Shown: positions 19,546 to 26,766 of the stretch, piece after piece
Numbering within the stretch: position 1 is the stretch's first letter
Layout of the letters: the number at the start of each line of letters is the position of its first letter
Source of the DNA: Rhizobium sp. PP-CC-3A-592
GTDB lineage: Bacteria > Pseudomonadota > Alphaproteobacteria > Rhizobiales > Rhizobiaceae
Direction: 5' to 3'
Assembly: GCF_003217095.1 (NCBI RefSeq)
Contig: NZ_QJSR01000005.1
Location: 124,001-188,000 of the forward strand
Length of the DNA stretch: 64,000 bases
Notes under the pieces: generated by a model
What the model was told of the DNA's origin: nothing
Seen by the model: the letters and a program-made list of their open reading frames with translations, nothing else
The model's database searches: none
Position numbers and translations under genes: made by a program

Positions 19546-19773
19546 TCAGAGACTGCCTTCCCCTTTGAAATAGCCCGGATATTGCACGAATTCAGGATCC
19601 GGCTTCCCCGGAGTTGGCGAAGGCGGCGTTTCGCCTTCCTCCTCATCCGCTAGAAAGCCGTGCGTGCGCATCCATTCGCGAAGAATGCGACGGACAGCTT
19701 CGTCACGCGAGATGTTCTGCTGCCGGGCGTGGGCGGCAAGGGCTGTTTCGAGATCGGTGGGGAGGGTCGTCAT
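19546..19773 (-). CDS. Small hypothetical protein with possible ribbon-helix-helix start
   Basis: Protein of 75 residues. The first half (PTDLETALAAHARQQNISRD through ILREWMRTHG) has the pattern of a CopG-like ribbon-helix-helix domain; the second half is acidic and proline-rich (DEEEGETPPSPTPGKPDPE). ATG at 19773 is chosen because GAGG lies upstream and the longer reading frame adds non-conserved basic sequence. An exact EcfG promoter sits on the same strand at 19834-19810, giving a leader of about 30 bases. DNA binding is only suggested by pattern; no target is known. Confidence 0.7.
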   Translation of the reverse strand: MTTLPTDLETALAAHARQQNISRDEAVRRILREWMRTHGFLADEEEGETPPSPTPGKPDPEFVQYPGYFKGEGSL

Positions 19774-19809
19774 GTGGCAAGCCTCTCGGGTCTGGTGTCG
19801 ATGCCGGAC

Positions 19810-19834
19810 AACGTCTGCGTGTCCGGATCGTTCC
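19810..19834 (-). promoter_or_regulatory. EcfG/RpoE2-type promoter of the small minus-strand gene
   Basis: Read on the minus strand, GGAAC (19834-19830), 16-base spacer and CGTT (19813-19810) match the consensus exactly, 37 bases before the ATG at 19773. Confidence 0.72.
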
Positions 19835-19989
19835 CGATCCTCCCGAGACCACCGGTGAACGGGCGGTGGCATCGTCCGCCGCTTCGAAACCCATCGATTT
19901 GGCAGGCTGGCCTGTGGCCAGCGAACCGATATCCACTGCGCCGTCCCGTCAACGATATGAGAAGGTGAACGCGGGTGGGCGACGTCGTC

Positions 19990-20427
19990 TTACGGCGTCA
20001 CCGTCAGCTTGGCCTGCATGCCTGCCTCGTAGTGGCCCTTGATGTTGCAGAATACCAGATAGGTTCCGGCCTTCAGGCGCGTCTTCAACTGACCATCGGC
20101 ACCCGGCTTCAGGTCCTCCACCTCGCCGAGGCTTTTCAGCTTGCTTTCATCGACCCGATGCTTGGTCACATCCAACGGAATTTTCTGGTCGGCGGATTTC
20201 AGCCGCACGACGATCATCTCGTGCTCCTCGCCGGCGGCGTCATTGTGCACGCTGAAGACGGTGGCGCCGGCCTTGACGGTCGCGGGCTCCAGGCTCAACC
20301 CCATGGTGCCTCCACCTTCACCGGTTTCCACGACCTTAATCGTGCCGGCGGCAAAGGCCGTTGTGCTGAGAAGCGCACATCCGGCAGCCGTGAAAAGGGA
20401 AAGCGCCGTTCGGGACAGGGAGATCAT
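19990..20427 (-). CDS. Secreted plastocyanin/azurin-like cupredoxin
   Basis: Protein of 145 residues with a signal peptide (basic start, hydrophobic residues 7-25, cleavage after AFA near 27). The C-terminal block CNIKGHYEAGM gives Cys127, His132 and Met137, and His69 in EEHEMIVV completes a type 1 copper site, so it should be a periplasmic blue-copper protein. ATG at 20427 follows GAAGGAT; the longer frame upstream lacks support. It stands alone on the minus strand. Its partner in electron transfer or copper handling is not evident from the neighbours. Confidence 0.85.
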   Translation of the reverse strand: MISLSRTALSLFTAAGCALLSTTAFAAGTIKVVETGEGGGTMGLSLEPATVKAGATVFSVHNDAAGEEHEMIVVRLKSADQKIPLDVTKHRVDESKLKSLGEVEDLKPGADGQLKTRLKAGTYLVFCNIKGHYEAGMQAKLTVTP

Positions 20428-20728
20428 GGGACAATCCTTCAGATAAGACCTCGCGCCGCGCAGGGTGCATCCGCATCCCGCCACGCGAGCGATGATTTTC
20501 GCTGACGGACCCTGTCGATCAGCCGTCGGCCCTGATGCGAAGCGTATGTGTTTGGAGGTCTTCCGGGAGGTGCTGCATTCCATATGCGTGGAAGATGTTG
20601 CGCCGATGGTCGTGACACGGTTCCAGTCATTGAAAATCCGAAGGAACGATCAATGTCTCCCCTCGAGGCGCAGGCCGCGCGGAACGTGTCCCCTGTCCTG
20701 CACGTTCGCAACGATGATCGAGGGGAAG
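20428..20728. other. Divergent intergenic region, cupredoxin and DUF1206 genes
   Basis: The 301-base gap carries an exact EcfG promoter on the right side for the DUF1206 gene. I see no such site on the other strand for the cupredoxin gene and no credible small gene. Confidence 0.5.
20681..20706 (+). promoter_or_regulatory. EcfG/RpoE2-type promoter of the DUF1206 gene
   Basis: GGAAC (20681-20685), 17-base spacer and CGTT (20703-20706) match the consensus. A start near 20713 would give a leader of about 15 bases, which helps to choose ATG 20729 with its GAGGGG over ATG 20714. Confidence 0.72.
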
Positions 20729-21559
20729 ATGGCCAACAAATTCGAGTTTCTCGCCCGGTGGGGATATGCCGCCCGTGGCGTCGTCTACATAACGCTCGGC
20801 TTGATCGCCCTTCTCGGCTCGTCTGCCGGTGAAGAGGCGAGCACCCATGGTGCTTTGTCCAATCTGCTCGGTCAGCCGTTCGGGCGCTTCCTGCTGGGAA
20901 CCGTCGCCATCGGCCTCGTCGGGCACGTCCTCTGGCGGCTGGCGCAGGCGCTGCTCAATGCGGACAATCAGGACAACAGCCTGAAGGGCTATCTGGCGCG
21001 CGGGGGGAACCTTGCAAGCGGCATCATCAACGGCACCCTGGCGCTTGCCGCAGCACGGCTGGTCATGGCATCCGGCGGATCTTCGAATGGCGAAGGCGGT
21101 CCGGCAGCTTGGCTGATGCAGCAGCCGTTCGGCCGATTCCTCGTCGGCGCCTTGGGTCTGATCGTCGTTGCCGCCGGCGCCGTTCAGGCATGGCGTGGGA
21201 TCTCGGGGAAATACCGGGAGCGCCTCCAACTGCCGTCCGGCAGAAGCGATCTTCTCGGCGGCGTTTCCGTTTTCGGTCTCGTCGCGCGCGGCCTCGTGCT
21301 CTCGATCACCGGTGGGTTCTTCGTGTTCGCGGCCGTGGTGGTGGACTCAGGACAGGCAGGAAGCGTGCCCGAGGCGCTGGACTGGGTGCGCAATCTGCCA
21401 TCGGGAACCTACCTCTACGCAATCGCCGCTGCCGGTCTGGTCGCCTTCGGTCTATACAGCTTCATCCAAGCTCGCTACCGCCGAATCGACGCACCGGAGC
21501 AGGCAGACGTGAAGCGAGGCATGGCAAAGGCAGCGTCTGCGGTCGACAGGCTATCCTAG
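20729..21559 (+). CDS. DUF1206-family integral membrane protein
   Basis: Protein of 276 residues with three repeats of a two-helix unit, as in DUF1206: each repeat has a G-R-G/F-x-L pattern (RWGYAARGVVYITLG, RGGNLASGIINGTLA, GLVARGLVLSITGGFF) followed by a second hydrophobic helix. It should be an inner-membrane protein. ATG at 20729 is preceded by GAGGGGA at a slightly short distance; a leaderless start at 20714 is the alternative. Controlled by an exact EcfG promoter, so probably a general-stress protein. Biochemical role unknown. Confidence 0.88.
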   Translation: MANKFEFLARWGYAARGVVYITLGLIALLGSSAGEEASTHGALSNLLGQPFGRFLLGTVAIGLVGHVLWRLAQALLNADNQDNSLKGYLARGGNLASGIINGTLALAAARLVMASGGSSNGEGGPAAWLMQQPFGRFLVGALGLIVVAAGAVQAWRGISGKYRERLQLPSGRSDLLGGVSVFGLVARGLVLSITGGFFVFAAVVVDSGQAGSVPEALDWVRNLPSGTYLYAIAAAGLVAFGLYSFIQARYRRIDAPEQADVKRGMAKAASAVDRLS

Positions 21560-21635
21560 ATCCGAGTGGGTCAGCCATGACCCGATCCGGCGTTCGCAAT
21601 CTCTCGACAGTACGGGGATTGCAGCCGCTTAAAAC

Positions 21636-21660
21636 AAAAAAGCCCTGTCGAAACAGGGCC
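21636..21660 (-). terminator. Terminator of tRNA-Val
   Basis: GCCCTGT and ACAGGGC arms (21642-21648, 21653-21659) with a CGAA loop are followed on the minus strand by six T. It lies 12 bases after the tRNA 3' end. Confidence 0.85.
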
Positions 21661-21671
21661 TTTGAATAGGA

Positions 21672-21746
<75 letters not shown>

Positions 21747-21852
21747 ATCCGTGCCGCGGATAGACCACAAACCTTTTTGAGCGTCAACTGGCATCGTGAT
21801 GCTTTTTTGACAAAAGAGGTGGGCCGGTGCGGGGGGTGGTGCCGGCGCCTTG

Positions 21853-22215
21853 TCAGGCGGCCAGCATCTTGTTCACTTCGTCGACCAGGTCGCGCAGGTG
21901 GAAGGGCTTGGAGAGGACCTTGGCGTCCTTCGGGGCCTTGCTGTCGGGGTTCAGCGCCACGGCGGCGAAGCCGGTGATGAACATGACTTTCAGATCCGGA
22001 TCGAGTTCGGTCGCGCGGCGCGCGAGTTCGATCCCGTCCATTTCCGGCATGACGATGTCGGTGAGGAGGAGCGAGAAGGGCTCTTCGCGCAGCCGGTCGT
22101 AGGCACTGGCGCCGTTGTCGAAGGAAAGGACCTTGTAACCGGCTTTTTCCAGCGCCTTCACCAGGAAACGGCGCATGTCGTTGTCGTCTTCTGCGAGGAG
22201 AATTTTGGGACTCAT
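21853..22215 (-). CDS. cpdR: Single-domain response regulator CpdR
   Basis: Stand-alone receiver protein of 120 residues with the phosphoacceptor Asp53 in LLTDIVMPEMDG, acidic pocket EDD (9-11), and Lys in LSKPF. In alphaproteobacteria CpdR is controlled by the CckA-ChpT phosphorelay and delivers substrates to ClpXP at the cell pole when unphosphorylated. The C-terminus ends in Ala-Ala, as in proteins that are themselves ClpXP substrates. The family assignment rests on sequence and on the adjacent N-formylglutamate amidohydrolase, a frequent rhizobial neighbour. ATG at 22215 has GGAA upstream. Confidence 0.9.
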   Translation of the reverse strand: MSPKILLAEDDNDMRRFLVKALEKAGYKVLSFDNGASAYDRLREEPFSLLLTDIVMPEMDGIELARRATELDPDLKVMFITGFAAVALNPDSKAPKDAKVLSKPFHLRDLVDEVNKMLAA

Positions 22216-22434
22216 GGATTTCCAGCCGTTGCTGTCTAGGTCTTAATGATCTGACGGGAAGGTGCGGTCGCCTCATGAAACCGCTTCGGGGTAAATATCC
22301 CGTGAAGACCGGCCGTCAAGGGCCGGGCACCACGCGAGCCCGCAACCCTCGTGAGGGGCGACTATGGACACAGATGCGGCCAACTGGCAACATGAACGAA
22401 GCGGCAAGATGACGACATGGTAAAAAGGATCGCG

Positions 22435-23319
22435 ATGGAGGAGACGGTTCGGGAGCACGACCTGTTTTGCGTTCGCGAGCCGGACCATCAGCGAATTCCC
22501 TTTGTTTTCAACTCTCCGCACAGCGGCAGGCTCTATAGCGACGCGTTTCTGGCGCAGTCGCGGCTTGATGCGCGCACGATTCGCCGCTCCGAGGATCATT
22601 ATGTGGATGAGCTTTTCGGCCGTGCGGTCGGGCTCGGTGCGCCGATGCTGGTCGCGCATTTCCCGAGGGCTTTTCTCGACGTCAATCGCGAACCTTACGA
22701 GCTCGATCCACGCATGTTCGACGGTGCATTGCCGCCCCATGCCAATATCAGCTCCATGCGGGTCGCCGGCGGCCTCGGCACCGTGCCGCGGCTCGTTGCC
22801 GAGAACATGGAGATCTACCGCGCGCGGCTGCCGGTCGAGGACGCGCTGGAGCGGATCGAGTCGATCTACAAACCCTATCATGCGACGCTTCGGCGGCTGA
22901 TCGCCCGGACGCATGTGCTGTTCGGGCGCGCGATCCTGATCGATTGCCATTCCATGCCCGGCAATATCCGCGTGGCGGGCAGCGGCATGCGGCCGGATAT
23001 CATCATCGGCGATCGCTACGGCACCAGTGCCTCCGCCGATCTCTCCCGCATGGCGGTGACGCTGCTGGAGGATCTCGGCTTCACGGTGACGCGCAACAAA
23101 CCCTATGCCGGCGGGTTCATCACCGAGCACTACGGGCGTCCGAGGCGGGGCCTGCATGCGCTGCAGATCGAGATCAATCGCGGGCTCTACGTGGATGAGA
23201 CGACGCTCGTGAAGAAGCCGGAATTCGACTGGCTGGCGCATATTCTCGGAACGTTCTTCGCGGAATTCGCAGCCCATGTCGAGAGCTCGACCGAGAGCCT
23301 GCCGCTCGCTGCGGAATAG
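22435..23319 (+). CDS. N-formylglutamate amidohydrolase
   Basis: Hydrolyses N-formyl-L-glutamate to formate and glutamate, the last step of one histidine breakdown route; a metal-dependent cytoplasmic amidohydrolase. The 294-residue protein shows family blocks NSPHSGRLY, AHFPRAFLDVNREPYELD, IDCHSMPGN and ALQIEINRGLYVDE. ATG at 22435 follows AAAAAGGATCGCG and is preferred over ATG 22417, which lacks a ribosome site. No hut operon surrounds it, so a housekeeping role in formylated amino-acid salvage is possible. A more distant family member lies at 60441-61235. Confidence 0.9.
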   Translation: MEETVREHDLFCVREPDHQRIPFVFNSPHSGRLYSDAFLAQSRLDARTIRRSEDHYVDELFGRAVGLGAPMLVAHFPRAFLDVNREPYELDPRMFDGALPPHANISSMRVAGGLGTVPRLVAENMEIYRARLPVEDALERIESIYKPYHATLRRLIARTHVLFGRAILIDCHSMPGNIRVAGSGMRPDIIIGDRYGTSASADLSRMAVTLLEDLGFTVTRNKPYAGGFITEHYGRPRRGLHALQIEINRGLYVDETTLVKKPEFDWLAHILGTFFAEFAAHVESSTESLPLAAE

Positions 23320-23378
23320 GGGCCTCAGGACGTATCCCCAACATGCCAGACCGGGTCCGCCTTCAATGGTGACCGGCC

Positions 23379-23403
23379 AAAAAAAACCGCGCTTTTCGCG
23401 CGG
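23379..23403 (-). terminator. Terminator of the small RNA
   Basis: Six-base GC stem (23387-23392, 23398-23403) followed on the minus strand by eight T at 23386-23379. It defines the 3' end of the small RNA. Confidence 0.88.
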
Positions 23404-23457
23404 CTAAGTCTAGGGAGGAAACACCCAAGGAGGGTATTTACAGCCACGAGTGACTGT
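23379..23457 (-). ncRNA. mmgR: Alpha-r8/MmgR-type small RNA (suhB RNA family)
   Basis: Read on the minus strand, about 79 bases contain three stem-loops: ACAGTCA/TGGCTGT, ACCC/GGGT, and a terminator with CCGCGC/GCGCGG arms followed by eight T. The single-stranded stretch between the last two holds TTTCCTCCC, an anti-Shine-Dalgarno motif typical of trans-acting rhizobial small RNAs. The locus, between N-formylglutamate amidohydrolase and an inositol-monophosphatase-family gene, is, as I recall, the conserved location of alpha-r8 (MmgR, Rfam suhB), a regulator of polyhydroxybutyrate granules in Sinorhizobium. A TTGACA minus-35 (23492-23487) lies 30 bases upstream of the predicted 5' end. Confidence 0.85.
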
Positions 23458-23463
23458 AGGGCG

Positions 23464-23492
23464 AGTTTGATATTGCGGCGCACAATTGTCAA
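23464..23492 (-). promoter_or_regulatory. Promoter of the small RNA
   Basis: On the minus strand TTGACA (23492-23487) is followed after 17 bases by CAAACT (23469-23464), a good minus-35 and a weak minus-10, placing the start close to 23457 where the first stem-loop begins. Confidence 0.6.
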
Positions 23493-23723
23493 GGCCACTT
23501 TGCCGCGCGTGACGAATCGGCGATGCGCTAAGCCTTAGCTTTCGCAAGGGAATTTCTAATTTTGCCCAATCATTGAGCGGAAATGTCGGCGTGGCGTGCG
23601 AATGTGCATATGTCTTGTGCGGATCGCCTGAAAACTGCTGAAATCTTGTTCTGCATTTTCTTTTGAAGAAATTCGTCTAAGCATCCTCAGGTCGATCTTC
23701 ACGTCCATCTCCAGGAGAGTGCC

Positions 23724-24497
23724 ATGCTGCCGGACCGCCCCTTCTTCGATCGCCTTGCGGATGCAGCCAAGGCGGAGACGTTGCCGCGGTTTCGCATGGG
23801 CATCGGCGTTTCCAACAAGCTGGAGAGCGGGTTCGATCCTGTGACCGAAGGCGACCAGGCGGCGGAGCGGGCGATCCGGGCGCTGATCGAGAACGCCTTT
23901 CCGGAGCATGGCATCCTTGGCGAGGAATACGGCACGGTGGGTGCGGATCGCGATTATGTCTGGGTCATCGATCCGATCGACGGCACGCGCGCCTTTATCT
24001 CCGGCCTGCCGGTCTGGGGCACGCTGATCGGTCTCTACCATAAGGGTCGGGCCGTGATGGGGCTGATGGATCAGCCCTTCACCGGTGAGCGCTTCTTTGC
24101 CGCGGACGGCGTCACGCATTACCGGGGCCCGGAGGGCGAGCGAACGCTGGCCACGCGCGACTGCGCGTCGTTGTCGGAAGCCACGATGTTCACGACCTCG
24201 CCCACGCTCTACCACGGCGACATCAAGACGAAGTTCGAGGCGGTGCAGGACAAGGTGCGCCTCGCCCGCTACGGCTGCGATTGCTATGCTTTTGCGCTGC
24301 TGGCGGCCGGGCATATCGATCTCGTCATCGAAGCAGGGCTGAAGCCCTACGATGTCGGCGGGCTCATTCCGCTGATCGAGCAGGCCGGCGGTATCGTCAC
24401 CGACTGGAATGGCGGCCGGGCGGAAATGGGTGGCGAGGTGATCGCGGCGGGAAGTGCGGCCCTCCACGCCGAGGCTCTGGCGATCCTCCGGGGCTGA
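23724..24497 (+). CDS. Inositol monophosphatase-family phosphatase, probably histidinol-phosphatase
   Basis: Magnesium-dependent phosphatase of 257 residues. The metal-site motifs are intact: GEE at 66-68, DPIDGTRAF at 83-91 and the C-terminal YDVGGLIPLIEQAGG. The IDGTRAFISGLPVWGTLIGL variant resembles the HisN type of histidinol-phosphate phosphatase more than SuhB; this is a judgement from sequence feel. ATG at 23724 follows CAGGAGAG. It is monocistronic, with a long upstream gap holding the small RNA on the other strand, and converges on the next gene with 13 bases between stops. Confidence 0.85.
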   Translation: MLPDRPFFDRLADAAKAETLPRFRMGIGVSNKLESGFDPVTEGDQAAERAIRALIENAFPEHGILGEEYGTVGADRDYVWVIDPIDGTRAFISGLPVWGTLIGLYHKGRAVMGLMDQPFTGERFFAADGVTHYRGPEGERTLATRDCASLSEATMFTTSPTLYHGDIKTKFEAVQDKVRLARYGCDCYAFALLAAGHIDLVIEAGLKPYDVGGLIPLIEQAGGIVTDWNGGRAEMGGEVIAAGSAALHAEALAILRG

Positions 24498-24510
24498 CCC
24501 GCAAAGAGGC

Positions 24511-25623
24511 TCAGAGCACCAGCATGTCGTCGCCGCTCAGGCTTTCCGTGACGTCGGGGCCGGTGCTGCCGGGAATGAAGGCGTCGATCGCTGCGATCGC
24601 CTGCGCACGGTAGCGGTCGTCCTCCTGGAAGACCTCGTGTCGGGCGCCGTCGATGGGGATGAGCGTGGCGGCGCGGAAGTTGCGGGCCAGCGTCTCGATG
24701 GCGGCATAGGGCACCAGACGGTCGCGCGTCGGGGCGAGCAGCAGCGTCGGCACCGTAATGCGCGTCAGGTGCTCGCGGCGCGTGACGCGGCGGATGGCGC
24801 GAAAGGTTTCATGCAGCCAGCGCGCGCTCGGGGGTCCCAGCGCCAGTTCGGGATGCGCCTGTGCAATCTCGGCGTTGCGGGCGTAGCGCACGGGGTCCGA
24901 GGAAACGAGGTTCTGCGGAAAGAGCATGGGCTGCTCCTTCGACAAGGCCAGGGCGCCGAGGCCGAACAGGCTGAAGGCGGCCGAGAGCAGGCCGATCTTG
25001 CCATGGCTCATGCGCTGGTTGCCGAGCGCCACGAACGGCGCGTTCAGCACCATGCGGTCGATCCGCGTTGCCAGTCGCGGGGCCTGTGCCAGCGCCACCA
25101 GCGCGCCCATGGAGTGGGCGACGAGGAAGAATGGCAGGCGCGTGTCCGGCAGCACGATCTTTTCGAGGAAGATCGACAGGTCCTCCTCGTAATCGGAAAA
25201 GCGGCGCACATGGCCGCGGCGCAGCTGCTTCAGCAGGCGCTCGGATCCCGCCTGTCCGCGCCAGTCGAAGGTCGCCACCCAGAGGCCGCGGGCGATGAGG
25301 TCGCCGATCATCTCGAAATATTTCTCGATCGATTCATTGCGACCGTGGAGGAGAACGACGGTGCCCTTGGCCGCGGTGTCGCCGCTGCGGAAGACGGCAT
25401 AGCGCAGGCGTCGCCCGCCGGCGCCGGTAAAGAAGCCGACGGTGTGCCGGCGCGGATCGGCGGCAGCAGGCGGTAGCGGATTATCCGGCGTTGGAAACAG
25501 GCGCGGCTTCAGAAGCGCTTCATCCTCGGCGCGCGGCACGTCCCCGGACCTCGTCGCTATCGCGGCGACAGCGTTCCCAGGGTTGCCGGTGTCATGTCTT
25601 TGCGGAGCGGAGCGTGTCTGCAT
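24511..25623 (-). CDS. Alpha/beta hydrolase, lysophospholipase-like (PldB family)
   Basis: Protein of 370 residues with an alpha/beta hydrolase core from about residue 85. The nucleophile elbow is AHSMGAL with Ser171, the acid is likely the Asp in APTRDRLVPY and the base the His in DGARHEVFQE. Similar proteins are annotated as lysophospholipase L2, but the substrate is not established. No signal peptide is seen; the first 60 residues are proline-rich and may be over-extended, although ATG 25623 has GGGAACC upstream and no later ATG precedes the core. It is monocistronic. Confidence 0.82.
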   Translation of the reverse strand: MQTRSAPQRHDTGNPGNAVAAIATRSGDVPRAEDEALLKPRLFPTPDNPLPPAAADPRRHTVGFFTGAGGRRLRYAVFRSGDTAAKGTVVLLHGRNESIEKYFEMIGDLIARGLWVATFDWRGQAGSERLLKQLRRGHVRRFSDYEEDLSIFLEKIVLPDTRLPFFLVAHSMGALVALAQAPRLATRIDRMVLNAPFVALGNQRMSHGKIGLLSAAFSLFGLGALALSKEQPMLFPQNLVSSDPVRYARNAEIAQAHPELALGPPSARWLHETFRAIRRVTRREHLTRITVPTLLLAPTRDRLVPYAAIETLARNFRAATLIPIDGARHEVFQEDDRYRAQAIAAIDAFIPGSTGPDVTESLSGDDMLVL

Positions 25624-25798
25624 CTGGGGTTCCCGATCGGCGGTCTCGGCGTCGTGCGGCCGTGCCGCAAAGCGTCATGCTACACCTGCAGCCTTTCGGG
25701 CGGGTGAACGACAGACGCCGCGGCCGGACGTCAAGGAATAAAGCGCGCGCGGCGGGCGGTCAAAGGATTGTCGTCCGTTCTCCGCTGCGCCCGACCAT

Positions 25799-25837
25799 AA
25801 AAAAGGGGCCGGAGCGGCGGGGAACCGCTTCCGGCCC
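25799..25837 (-). terminator. Orphan rho-independent terminator on the minus strand
   Basis: GGGCCGG-AGCGG and CCGCTTCCGGCCC arms (about 25806-25837) form a long GC stem followed on the minus strand by six T at 25804-25799. No minus-strand gene ends here; the next minus gene starts 176 bases further on. Confidence 0.72.
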
Positions 25838-26091
25838 GGAAGGGCGAAACAGGGGCGCAACGGGGAATGCAACCTTTCAGGGACGATCCGGCTGCTGTCT
25901 TGCTCCTGTTCCGATGACCCAGTTCTAGCGGAGGTCAGGTGAACCGAAACGGAACCGGCCGTTCATCTGCGGTTTATGTCAGCTTCGACACTCCCGCATG
26001 GTTACGCCATCATGCGAAATCAAGGGCTTGGCTTGATGGCGAGGGACGCTGAAAAAATTCCGATGCCTGCGATTTTGTCTTTGGAACGCCT

Positions 26092-26120
26092 CTTGACGGT
26101 CGAAATCGCCATTCCCATCT
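26092..26120 (+). promoter_or_regulatory. RpoH-type heat-shock promoter of hsp20
   Basis: CTTGAC at 26092-26097 and CCCATCT at 26114-26120 with a 16-base spacer resemble the RpoH (sigma-32) pattern CTTGAA and CCCATNT. It would start transcription near 26127, at the head of the ROSE element. Confidence 0.6.
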
Positions 26121-26126
26121 CATGGT

Positions 26127-26226
26127 CACGGGCGCCGAAGAGGGCCCGGCCACCGGCCTCGCCATCGCCGCTTACGGGATGACGGGCCAGAGAACCGCAA
26201 CACGTTGCTCGAATAGTGAGGACACC
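26127..26226 (+). promoter_or_regulatory. ROSE-type RNA thermometer in the hsp20 leader
   Basis: The leader is about 100 bases with GC-rich inverted repeats. Its last hairpin pairs GTTGCTC (26204-26210) with GAGGAC (26218-26223), which contains the Shine-Dalgarno sequence. The pairing leaves one unpaired G in the 5' arm and has a U-G pair, as in the conserved ROSE U-U/C-G-C-U motif. Heat would melt the stem and free the ribosome site. Confidence 0.8.
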
Positions 26227-26703
26227 ATGCGTCACGTTGATTTTTCTCCGCTCTACCGCTCCACCGTCGGCTTCGACCGGCTGTTCACCATGCTCGACAG
26301 CCTCGGCCAGCCTGACCAGTCGCAGAGCTATCCGCCCTATAATATCGAGCGGACCGGCGACAATACCTACCGGATTACCATGGCGGTTGCCGGTTTCGAC
26401 GAAAGCGAGCTTTCGATCGAGGCACGGGAACACACGCTGACGGTGAAGGGCGAAAAGAGCGAGGAGCAGACGGCTGAAAACCAGTTCCTGTATCGCGGCA
26501 TTGCCAAGCGCGCCTTCGAGCGCCGCTTCCAGCTGGCCGAATATATGGAAATCCGCTCCGCTTCCCTGAAGAACGGCCTGCTGCACATCGATCTCCTGCG
26601 CGAGATCCCGGAAGCTGCAAAGCCGCGCCGCATCGAGATTTCGGCCGCGCAGAGCGCACCGAACCAGATCGAGGCGAACCAGGTGGACGCCAGCGTCAAC
26701 TGA
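26227..26703 (+). CDS. Hsp20-family small heat-shock protein (IbpA-like)
   Basis: ATP-independent holdase of 158 residues that keeps denatured cytoplasmic proteins refoldable. The alpha-crystallin domain spans about 37-137 with LKNGLLHIDL at 114-123, and the C-terminal I-x-I anchor is IEI at 136-138. ATG at 26227 is set by GTGAGGAC in the ROSE hairpin; the longer frame starting at 26122 would run through the thermometer and is not used. Regulation is predicted twice: RpoH-type promoter and ROSE element. A terminator follows 25 bases after the stop. Confidence 0.93.
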   Translation: MRHVDFSPLYRSTVGFDRLFTMLDSLGQPDQSQSYPPYNIERTGDNTYRITMAVAGFDESELSIEAREHTLTVKGEKSEEQTAENQFLYRGIAKRAFERRFQLAEYMEIRSASLKNGLLHIDLLREIPEAAKPRRIEISAAQSAPNQIEANQVDASVN

Positions 26704-26727
26704 TCGGCTTATCGCCTGATAGAAGAG

Positions 26728-26755
26728 ACGGCGTCCCGAATGGGGCGCCGTTTTT
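26728..26755 (+). terminator. Terminator of hsp20
   Basis: ACGGCGTCCC and GGGGCGCCGT arms with a GAAT loop (one wobble pair) followed by five T. Confidence 0.82.
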
Positions 26756-26766
26756 CGTTGTTGCTC

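Larger units (their letters stand above)
25624..26126. other. Intergenic region upstream of Hsp20, with an orphan minus-strand terminator
   Basis: The gap holds a strong terminator on the minus strand (25799-25837) that serves no known gene, a GGAAC-N17-TTT sequence at 25951-25975 resembling an EcfG promoter, and the RpoH-like promoter of hsp20 at its right. No credible protein gene is seen. A small RNA ending at the terminator is possible. Confidence 0.5.

Noticed and set aside
25951..25975. GGAAC-N17-TTT as a further EcfG promoter
   Set aside because: The minus-10 lacks the CG of CGTT, spacing is off and the nearest gene start is about 250 bases away with its own RpoH-type promoter.
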